From Theristus sp. LFF4_11 (lineage: Eukaryota; Nematoda; Chromadorea; Monhysterida; Xyalidae), in NCBI GenBank assembly GCA_030248135.1, contig JASANC010004394.1, forward strand, positions 1-26,339: 26,339 bases of DNA, given 5' to 3'. The notes under the pieces were generated by a model. It saw only the letters and a list, made by a program, of their open reading frames with translations. It did no database searches and was not told the origin of the DNA. Below, piece after piece: positions 20,601-26,339 of this stretch. Numbering within the stretch: position 1 is the stretch's first letter; each line of letters starts with the position of its first letter. Position numbers and translations under genes: made by a program.

Positions 20601-23600
20601 TTTCGCGCGCTCCTTGCACCCTGAAAAAAACTGCCATGTTTACTCGGCCATTCTGTACCAAAGGCTCCAGATGGATGAGTTAATGGTAATTTCAGTGCAA
20701 AAGGCTGTCATAAAGGGAAATTTCTATGTAGAGTAGAAGTTTCTGCAACTTTCTTGCCTGCCATGCAAGGTATTTTTGCCATTTTTCAATAAACCCCCAC
20801 CCCAAGAATTTGTTTGTAAGTAACCCCCCCCCCCACCAATAATCCCCCTCCCCACCAATAAACCCCACCCCTAAAAGTCGCTGACGTATTAATCCCCCAT
20901 AGGGGTTTATTGGGGGTAATACGGTATACGTTGATTGGCAGAATGGTGAACAAGAAAAAACCACATTATTGAACAACAGAACCTGGCGTTCAGTCGTACC
21001 GCTGACGACGTTGGCGGCCGATACATGGGGCTCACCAGCTCCGGTGTCTCGGTTGTTTGCGAGAAAAAGTAAAACAACGCAGGCAAACCTGCAGAGTTTG
21101 TGCAGTAAAACTGTGCTGATGCAAAAAAATATATAGCAATGTTTTTTGTGTATCTTTGTGTCGATGTGACCATTTTTAGTCGGCTTCACTAACGGAGATC
21201 AGAAGACGTTTTCGGCGAGAAATACTCATTGAATATCGTTGGATCGATGCCAGATTTCACGATTATCCAGCGGTCAGCGTAGCTCGAATACGATGACTCT
21301 TCAGGTGGCGGACATTGGCGATGTGGGGTCGCAGTGCATGACTGGCTACGGTCGCCCCAGGCGCAAAGTGACTCGCCGTAGCGAGCCGCACATTCGGCTG
21401 CCCGATCGTTTGGAGTGATTGCTGGAGCTGCAAGACAAGCAGTGTGATTATTAAGACAGCATTTCCAGTTAGGTTGTTTGCCAAAATGTACCTGGATTCT
21501 GATTCACTGAATCTTTGTCCAGTCGATGCGGAAACAGGCGACACAGCGCACGATCGGTCGCTGTCTGAGCGATTGGTCCGCTAAGAGAAATGTCGTCGAT
21601 TAGCAGAAACCCAGGCTCGCTACTCTGGCCTTGAACTTCAAACTGAAAGCACATGATCTGTGTTTAGTATGTTAGCACTCTCCAAAACCAAACTTCACGT
21701 CAGCTGTATTGTGTTGTTTTACTCAGTAAAAAGTAGCATGTGGCTGTTGTGACACTTCAACTCACATAAAATGAAACACATTTTAGGTCCTGTTGCCGAA
21801 ACAAAGTTGCTATTGGGCCGGGAACATCAACATTTTGTGGTATGGTTTTGCAAATTTGTATTGCTCCCGAGATTAGTTTTGCACAGACATGCACCGATAC
21901 ATGCGGCGATTTCCAGGTTCTGTAAAAAGGGAAAACATAAAACAATCCAAATTCTCAATTGACGGCAAAACTAATAATTTGAAAGTGATTTAAGAAAATA
22001 ATAATTCAAAAAAGACCAACTTGAATCTGAGCGTGAGATCTCCAAGGGCTGCTTGTAGTTGACCTGACCGAAATACACACCACTGCGCGATTGAACTTCG
22101 ACAATAATATGAAGGGAAATCTGGAAAGGAGCTTTTCAAAAGATGCGTTGGTGTTCACGTTGATGAAGAAAGTGCAAACTTTTTTAGCGGTCTAGTGCTT
22201 TTTTTTTGTTTTTTTAGCAACCATGATACCAATGTGGTTTAGAAACATTCATTTAAAAAATTGACGAAAAACCTTTTCTATTGAAGAATCGCAAACCTGG
22301 CTGTACAACTGTGCGCGTTTGATGGCTGAGACGTTGCGGATCAACGTCCTGCCAGTAGACACACGGAAGCACAGGTGTGCCCCCGGGCTCACGGGGCAGT
22401 CTCCACCAACGGCACCGCGGATGGTAGCCTTGCATCGAACACGCGGCATCATTCGCGATCGTAATCGCTTCGTCACTAGCTGAATTTTGAAAACGCGATT
22501 TTGCGGTCACACACGGCAAAAAACTGTTTACCAAGTGCTATCATTTTCGTTCCGAGACTCAATGCGCGTACCGTTAGATAAACATGCTTGGATGACGCGG
22601 GAATTCAAAATTGGCAAAGTGATCCGAGCCCCGAGGGCCGAGTCAGTCAAGGCGATTTTGAATTGTCACCTAAATCTTTCAACGTCAGCACATGCACTGA
22701 GTCTCAGAATCGTGAAAATTAATAATCACACGGATTTCTGTATCACGTGTGCTTCTGCAAATCTCCGTGTATTCTTACACAAACTTCCACATCTTTTCAA
22801 GTGGTTTCACATCTACATCTACTGTACACCAATAATCCCTGCATTTTTAGCGTGAACCAGTGATTAGAAAGCTTTGTAAGCGCACACGCAATGTCAGCGG
22901 GTTGCCGTGCAGGCCGGAGTACACTGCCACTGCACTGTGCGGCCTCCTGTTCACTGCGTGCCACACGCCCGTCCATGCGAACGTCGTCCGCAAACACGTA
23001 GCCGAGTTCGTTCGCAGTAAATTTGAACACAACCTGTCACATCATCATAGGATGGCTTTTCAGACCGTAAAACTTTGATTGCGTGCAACATTTTTGTTGA
23101 AAAATTAACAAACTGTTCCCTGTTAACACTTGAAGTAGTCGCTAGTAACAGTGTGATGAATGGTGTACGCGCCAAGCACTGCCTGCGATAAGCACCGCTC
23201 AATGTTGCCTTCAAGTTGCACCATGCAACTTCAACGTGCACACCGCCTGGTGGGTATGCCCATTATATGTCTACAAAGGAAATCACATATTTGATTGTAA
23301 CATTGTCAATCACTTGTGCCATAACACCATTGGTTCAGTTGTCCAATGTAATGTTTGTACAAAAGCATGCATACCGTAAAGTCTTGCATATAAGGTGTCC
23401 TTATATAAATTTGAAAATCAAAAATTTCTGAAAAAAGTGGAATTTCGTGTGACAACCTTAAAAGTGGGAGGAGGTCTTATAAACCGAACATTAGGAATTC
23501 CGGGCCTTATAAACGGGGTAAGAATTTGACCAAGTCAAAATTTTGAATTTTTTGGTTTCCCGCCGTGTGACACTCCGCCCACTTTTGGGTGGGGGTCTTA

Positions 23601-26339
23601 TAAGCGGGAGGAACCTTATATGCAAGACTTTACGGTATTAATCAGCCGATTGCTTATAATTTAGAGTCAAACTGCACACTTTGCTGAAGCTGTAGCATCC
23701 TCAAGCAAAGCATGGAAGGGTGGCGTTTCGAGTGTTGCCGTCTCTGAGCGTCCATCGCTTGCCAGATAAAATGTGTACCGCAGAATTGGGAAGTGGGCTG
23801 AAAATCAAAAATGAGCGAACTGCTACCAAACGATTGCTTGAAAAACTTAAAGTGGCTTTTTTAACAATGCGCGCTTTTTCCGGCATGCCAGAAGGAGTAA
23901 ACATCATTATTATTACGAATGAGACAGAATGAATGCAGGTTACAAAAAGAACCGCAGTTGAACAAACCATTACGGTTCGCAAACCATTCTTGTTCAAGTG
24001 GTGGTACACATCTCATGAAAGAGCACTGGATTTCACAAAAAACATGGTTCGCATACTTGGCAGCTGCTGCGGTGCCGTCTGCGTCTGCCTTGACAGCGTG
24101 CTGATGTCCACGGCGTCTTCGGGCACGTGCCTCCAGCCGCTCTGTTCACCGAGAACACCAGAATCTGAAGCACAATTCTGCTTTCATAATCAATCCAGTC
24201 GCGTATTTTTGTTGTTGTTCTTCAAACACACTTGTAACGGCGGATACGGCGTTGGCTGGTATCGGCATTGTTCCCGTCTAGCAAAGTTACACGTAAGCTC
24301 TGCGATATCTTCCACGTAGTCTAATATTCTAACTGAACAGATTTTTTTGTTATATTTATGAGAAATTTCTGGTCCATAACTTTTTCACAAAATAACGCTT
24401 CTAACTTGGTTCAAGCAGCCACGTTTTTGACCAATCAATGATTGGGTCGTCCAGTTCGCAGAGCGCCTTGTTCGTTCCAATTGTTCCGCGCACATCAATG
24501 TCATCGATAATCAGGAATGACGCTTCATTTGCTCGTGCCGTGATTTTGAACTGTTTTAAAACCAAACCAATAACTGGCATTTTCTACTTTAGAAGTTGAA
24601 GAAACCAACCCTAACATTTTACTGAGAAAACATCACTATTGCACTTTTGCGCTACTGTCATCATATGTACGAGCGGTCGCTAAAACCGTAGTCACTTACA
24701 GTCGAACTCTAAATACTAGCTGATTGGTTGCGATCACGTGATGCATGCTTTCTGTGTAGGATAGACTCGGCCGCCACAGCAATGTCAGCCCCGATAGCAT
24801 GCATCACATGAGATCACCAACCAATCAGCTGATTGCCTAGTTATTTAGAGTTCGACTAAACGGTAGTAACGTTTTCTCAAGTGTTACGTGAATGTTTACC
24901 CGAAACGTTTTGCATTGTAACAACGCTTTTGGATAACTGATTGATGCCGGACCGGGAGGCGATAGACCAGGCGCAATTTGTTGGCTCACCGGACTGCCAC
25001 TACCATCCTGAAACACGACGTCAACTGTGAGATCAACAGATCTTGGAAGCGACGTCCAGAAACAAAAAAATCGTATCTTGAAATTGCAAGTTTATGTTTG
25101 TGTTTGAAAAGTAACCAAAGCAGACAGACGGGTTTCGAACTTGAACTTTATCACAATCGTGCTCAGTGCCAACGTCACCCAGGGACTCAAGAGCGTCGTC
25201 GTTTGGCGGTGGTTTGTCAAAATTGACGAACCCGGATGGGTAGCCTGAAACGCGCATGGCCGAATAAAACATGGCAGCTTTTTTCAGGGTGTGCAAGGAG
25301 CGCGCGAAGTTCGAGTGAAAGTGAGAAAGACGTTCAAAAATCGCAAATGATTGTCAAGTTTGACGCGTTTTTTCAGTTCATCAATTGGTTCTTCGTGCTG
25401 TTCAGTTCAATGTTTGTCCCTTGCACACACAACTGAGAATTATCTTGGTATTTTTACAAAGACAACTCTAGTCTGCGATTGATCCTGCCTCGATTGAGAA
25501 GACCAGGTCTGCTTTGTTTTTTGGTCACACAGTAACTGTTTTTAACAGCGCACGAAAAAATACAAAAATGAACACGTTTTCAAACAACAAATAGCATCTA
25601 AAGTTACGTGGGATTACAGAGGTGCCGGATAGGTTAGCCAGACGTGTCGGATCCTGACGCCGTTGATTATTTGGATGGGTGGCTGATTCGGCGGTGCAGG
25701 GCTCCATCGGCAGCTCGAATCAAAGTAACAATCGAGACAGTCGGTCGATTCGTCACAGGTGGCCGATGTATCTGTGAATTCAGCTTACATTGTACTTTTC
25801 AAAGAACACAGAGCGTCACACGCCACATTACACTATTATTACAAAGGTCTTGGTTCCTTCGAAACACGAAATCTTGGCCAAAAATACATCTTAGCCCTTT
25901 TCATTTTTCAATTGCTAACCGAAGTAACGGCGTTCAACGGAAAAAACTGTCCAGTCCGAAAGTTTGAATGCCACGTACCACCGTTGAAGGGTGGCGGACT
26001 GCTGGGCACCGGATCGACAAGTCTAGCAGCGAACTCCGTCGCCTCCAGAGCAGTGCGCGCCACACGACCGCCCATTTCGAAATCATCCGCAAACACGTAG
26101 CCCAATTGGTTAGACGTAAATTTGAATAGGATCTGTTTGTTTGAAAGAACGATGACAAAAACAAGATACCGGCAATACACGATGCATCGCGCAAAAATAA
26201 AACGAGCGAAACGCGCACTTTGCCTTGTTCACACTGAAAGTAGTCGCGCGGCAAAACGTGACTCATCCGATGCGTGCCCGGGTAAGCGGTCGTCGGGCAG
26301 TACTGTTGTTGTCACCTTGTCGCACCATGCAAAGTTCGA
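13278..26339 (-). CDS. Large gene of tandem MAM-like modules (at least nine), multi-exon
   Basis: Read right to left, exons repeat in the order A, E1, E2, C with phases 1-1, 1-2, 2-0 and 0-1. A has paired cysteines and a C-x-W then W-x-V pattern. E1 has an aromatic start (YPLYYF, FPSYY, WPFW), an A-x-L core and ends h-x-F. E2 ends Cys-Lys-x-x-Arg. C begins F-x-h and has h-h-D-D-I-x-h-x-G. That order matches the MAM (meprin/A5/mu) beta-sandwich, an extracellular adhesion domain with Cys and Trp early, A+L.SP mid-domain and DIALDDI at the end. The start, any signal peptide and more modules lie beyond the right edge. The 3' end is unsure: a possible terminal C exon stops at 13278-13280. Proteins of this kind are secreted or membrane-anchored. 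MAM assignment is inference from pattern; the repeat architecture is seen directly. Confidence 0.68.
13840..13993 (-). repeat. Dispersed repeat, copy a (inverted pair with 14851-15002)
   Basis: Read on the minus strand, this stretch matches 14851-15002 on the plus strand (GACGCATATAAAAGG at one end, CACTATTTC.GTTGCA at the other) with moderate divergence. No coding potential was seen. Confidence 0.65.
14205..14400. mobile_element. Small palindromic MITE, degraded copy
   Basis: Imperfect terminal repeats: GGTTCTGCGACTGAACGCATTT at the left, and, inverted, GGTCCTGAGACTCAATGTGC at the right. GAATTG motifs pair towards the centre. Related sequence lies at 18520-18662 and 22550-22722. It sits in the A-E1 intron of module 9. 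Confidence 0.55.
14851..15002 (+). repeat. Dispersed repeat, copy b (inverted pair with 13840-13993)
   Basis: Inverted relative of 13840-13993, sharing GACGCATATAAAAGG, ACAACTATTTTCAAGT and GCCATATTTTTGCG. It occupies the C-A intron between modules 8 and 9. The rest of that intron (14664-14850) shows nothing recognisable. Confidence 0.65.
15019..16712 (-). CDS. MAM-like module 8 (E2 start unresolved)
   Basis: A is 16712-16515 (YQCPLSSESSCHWTSEP). E1 is 16431-16278 (APMLYFEFSTLMN...ANLTFR), the longest E1. E2 ends at 15998 with D-D-T-I-K-C-K-A-I-Q|GTTAGC. The strong T-tract acceptor at about 16219 would place a TGA as the first full codon, and the next AG (E2 from 16191) is in phase 1 where phase 2 is needed. 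C is 15169-15019 (FTVELNAMDDAQYVLLNDL, then RRTC), 151 nt with donor AA|GTTCGT. A 674-bp hAT-like MITE fills the E2-C intron. Confidence 0.58.
15206..15879. mobile_element. hAT-like MITE, 674 bp
   Basis: Ends CAGGAGAAACAGAAA in inverted orientation. The flanking 8-mers CTTATTCA (15198-15205) and TGTATTCA (15880-15887) agree at six of eight positions, as expected of an old hAT 8-bp duplication. The arms and interior are full of AAATGCTCT and AAATG motifs in both orientations, and TTTCTTGATGTGGTATTATA occurs twice in the right half. No transposase. Confidence 0.62.
16835..17816 (-). CDS. MAM-like module 7 (complete)
   Basis: A is 17816-17652 (NNECDLVCDESYIGCIWYP). E1 is 17552-17450 (WPFWLTTVTAQQRTATLY...VAFK). 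E2 is 17361-17178 (YYFKISSANLTVCAE...PILQCKPFR|GTAAGT, a consensus donor). C is 17027-16835 (LRIRATYASYTSERVKIYL, LTELRLIG, then ALQC). The C-exon end was set at ACT|GTCTGT because the next exon accepts phase 1; TG|GTTTAT, 7 nt later, is the other candidate. In this C exon the usual D-D is T-E, so the conserved acidic pair is half lost. Confidence 0.66.
17817..18191 (-). other. Intron between modules 6 and 7, no further feature
   Basis: 375 bp of A/T-rich sequence between the C exon of module 6 and the A exon of module 7. It ends TTTCCGATTCAG. I found no repeat, inverted repeat or open frame of note. Confidence 0.5.
18192..19411 (-). CDS. MAM-like module 6 (complete, reference copy)
   Basis: A is 19411-19229 (GGISITCDGSSECGGW, then DNWKVIPQNG). 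E1 is 19146-19035 (YPLYYFGFASAGCVAKLTTP...VVVEF), donor GA|GTATGT. E2 is 18858-18690 (VCVLVEFG, NWMVV, VTLELRLAQPQCKKLR). C is 18387-18192 (VLFVFESSNAGEWIFVDNI), followed by a Cys-rich and Pro-rich linker (CPVVVPPPGPSGP). Joined, it reads most like a MAM domain: A-x-L-x-x-P, a hydrophobic V-x-V-E-F strand, W-x-V-V, V-x-L-E-L, then V-x-F-x-F-E-S and VDNI. All junction phases agree. Confidence 0.7.
18520..18662. mobile_element. Small palindromic MITE, left-truncated copy
   Basis: Shares GCGGGAATTCAAAATTGG and the TGAGTC.G.A terminal motif with 22550-22722, but the left terminal repeat is not recognisable. Its right end (TTCTGCGACTCATTGC on the minus strand) mimics a 36-nt phase 0-0 exon with good splice signals. 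Confidence 0.6.
19528..21427 (-). CDS. MAM-like module 5 (complete)
   Basis: A is 21427-21194 (ECAARYGESLCAWGD, then RWIIVKSGIDPTIF), the longest A exon. E1 is 20133-20040 (VKLFFVHC...VLFLRTHSD), ending CC|GTAAAG. E2 is 19947-19770, ending D-Q-I-G-C-H-S-F-N|GTATGC. C is 19678-19528 (FKLKAIAGIPGDFIFIDDL, then STCG) with a Pro-rich linker EPLPLPVP and donor CAG|GTTTGC. The A-E1 intron is 1,060 bp because it holds the nested MITE at 20193-20924. The E2 acceptor was chosen by phase and is less certain. Confidence 0.63.
20193..20924. mobile_element. G-rich palindromic MITE, copy 3, carrying a nested MITE
   Basis: TA-flanked (20191-20192, 20925-20926) with ends CCGTATTACCCCCATTAAA. C-runs, CCCCATGGGG palindromes and the unique core match copies 1 and 2. 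The core is interrupted between GTGCTA and CCAAAGG by a 264-bp element (20392-20655). It lies in the A-E1 intron of module 5. Confidence 0.85.
20392..20655. mobile_element. Nested TA-target MITE (GGCCGA family), copy 1
   Basis: 264 bp inserted at a TA, which is now duplicated at 20390-20391 and 20656-20657. The imperfect terminal repeats are TAGTATGGCCGAATGAATAA and, inverted, CAGAATGGCCGAGTAAACAT. The pre-insertion sequence survives as GTGCTACCAAAGG in copy 2 of the host MITE (10110-10122). A relative lies at 25253-25505. Confidence 0.85.
21492..22479 (-). CDS. MAM-like module 4 (complete)
   Basis: A is 22479-22297 (ACSMQGYHPRCRWW, ending CCAG|GTTTGC). E1 is 22120-22021 (FPSYYCRSS...ALGDLTLRFK). 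E2 is 21919-21766 (TWKSPHVSVHVC...DLKCVSFY|GTGAGT). C is 21657-21492 (FQFEVQGQSSEPGFLLIDDI, then ALC; donor CAG|GTACAT). A second acceptor 15 nt downstream (21642) would give the 151-nt length seen in modules 5 and 8; I prefer 21657 because it keeps the F-x-F start. All four junctions are phase-consistent, making this one of the cleanest modules. Confidence 0.68.
22550..22722. mobile_element. Small palindromic MITE, best copy
   Basis: About 173 bp. The left end CCGAGACTCAATGCGCGT pairs with the right end ACATGCACTGAGTCTCAG, and GAATTCAAAATTGG pairs with CGATTTTGAATTG further in. It lies in the C-A intron between modules 3 and 4, whose remainder (22480-22549, 22723-22885) is featureless. Confidence 0.65.
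22886..24299 (-). CDS. MAM-like module 3 (split A exon, doubtful E2)
   Basis: Exon A is split in two here: 24299-24232 (LTCNFARREQCRYQP, phase 1 to 0) and 24141-24057 (SGWRHVPEDAVDISTL, phase 0 to 1). Together they equal one ordinary A exon. E1 is 23797-23680 (FPILRYTFYLA...ATLETPPFHAL). C is 23033-22886 (FKFTANELGYVFADDVRMDG, then AAQC). The E2 segment, about 23106-23241, can be aligned to module 1, but in the frame ending D-Y-F-K-C a TAA follows. Its boundaries are therefore unresolved. A 262-bp MITE lies in the E1-E2 intron. Confidence 0.58.
23374..23635. mobile_element. MITE of the CCGTAAAGTCTTGCATATAAG family, copy 2
   Basis: 262 bp, TA-flanked (23372-23373, 23636-23637), in the same orientation as and nearly identical to 9166-9426. 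It lies in the E1-E2 intron of module 3. Confidence 0.88.
24406..25771 (-). CDS. MAM-like module 2
   Basis: Exon A starts at 25771 (CDESTDCLDCYFDSSCRW, the early Cys/Trp pattern); its donor is unresolved, about 25618 or earlier. E1 is 25244-25130 (YPSGFVNFD...). E2 is 25041-24900 (SVDLTVDVVF...LLQCKTFR|GTAAAC). C is 24550-24406 (FKITARANEASFLIIDDI, then ALC). The A-E1 intron carries a MITE whose end lies about 10 nt before the E1 acceptor, and the E2-C intron carries a 161-bp palindromic MITE. Confidence 0.62.
24698..24858. mobile_element. Short palindromic MITE, 161 bp
   Basis: Ends CAGTCGAACTCTAAATA and, inverted, TAGTCGAACTCTAAATA. Pairing continues through CTGATTGGTTG and TGATGCATGCT, so nearly the whole element folds back. 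TA precedes the left end, but the right flank is AA, so the target duplication is degraded. It lies in the E2-C intron of module 2. Confidence 0.72.
25253..25505. mobile_element. MITE of the GGCCGA family, copy 2 (degraded right end)
   Basis: Inverted relative of 20392-20655: ATGGCCGAATAAAACATGGCAG at the left, GTGCAAGGAGCGCGCGAA, TCAAGTTTGACGCGTTTTTT, and AGTCTGCGATTGATCCTGCCT near the right. The right terminal repeat is lost. Its left end falls about 10 nt upstream of the E1 acceptor of module 2. Confidence 0.78.
25979..26339 (-). CDS. MAM-like module 1 (partial, at the window edge)
   Basis: Exon C is 26132-25979 (154 nt, phase 0 to 1; acceptor CAAACAAACAG, donor G|GTACGT) and gives FKFTSNQLGYVFADDFEMGG. 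The usual Cys after the G is replaced (EATEFAAR). An E2-like stretch from the edge to 26219 ends D-Y-F-Q-C-E-Q-G-K at AAA|GTGCGC, but its frame breaks once upstream when compared with module 3. Modules 1 and 3 are the most similar pair in the array, including flanking non-coding sequence. Confidence 0.6.

Noticed and set aside
22021..22120. Reading ISLHIIVEVQSRSGV in module 4
   Set aside because: That frame does not fit the phase 1 entry or phase 2 exit; the frame FPSYYCRSS...DLTLRFK fits both and matches other E1 exons.
1..26339. tRNA, rRNA, CRISPR array or bacterial operon signals
   Set aside because: None seen on inspection of both strands; the repeats are transposons and a minisatellite, and the genes are intron-bearing.

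Overview
This window is animal (metazoan) nuclear DNA. Its genes are split by short GT-AG introns, there is no bacterial operon structure, and several families of TA-flanked inverted-repeat transposons and LINE fragments are present. The two host genes (a rhodopsin-type GPCR and a gene of tandem MAM-like extracellular modules) fit an invertebrate, but the species cannot be fixed from the sequence.

Layout. (1) Positions 235-9037, plus strand: the 3' part of a seven-transmembrane receptor gene. Exons for ICL2, TM4/ECL2, TM5/ICL3, TM6 and TM7/tail join in frame and end at a TAA. TM1-TM3 lie off the left edge. Two introns are swollen by repeats. The 476-2867 intron holds a 1.86-kb foldback element (784-2640) that contains a broken LINE and a G-rich MITE. 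The 3060-8332 intron holds a 4-kb foldback composite (3084-7044) with a captured reverse-transcriptase fragment, and a ~790-bp octamer minisatellite (7301-8092). (2) Positions 9038-13277: no host gene seen. The space holds TA-flanked MITEs and a degraded mariner-like element. (3) Positions 13278-26339, minus strand: a large gene, entering from the right edge, made of about nine tandem MAM-like modules. Most modules follow the same four-exon plan (A, E1, E2, C) with phases 1-1, 1-2, 2-0 and 0-1, so each module is a symmetrical class 1-1 unit. Its introns hold further MITEs, including one MITE inserted inside another.

The two genes converge on the intergenic repeat block. The main discovery in the window is the exon-phase code of the MAM-like array. 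Short single-frame translations hide it, and it appears when acceptor, donor and phase are read together. The transposon stratigraphy comes second: an empty-site-proven nested insertion, two large foldbacks carrying LINE fragments, and a MITE that ends against a splice acceptor. Three modules (1, 3 and 8) show frame problems in their E2 segments. These could be assembly errors, unrecognised splice sites or decay. No database search was possible, so family names rest on motif layout.
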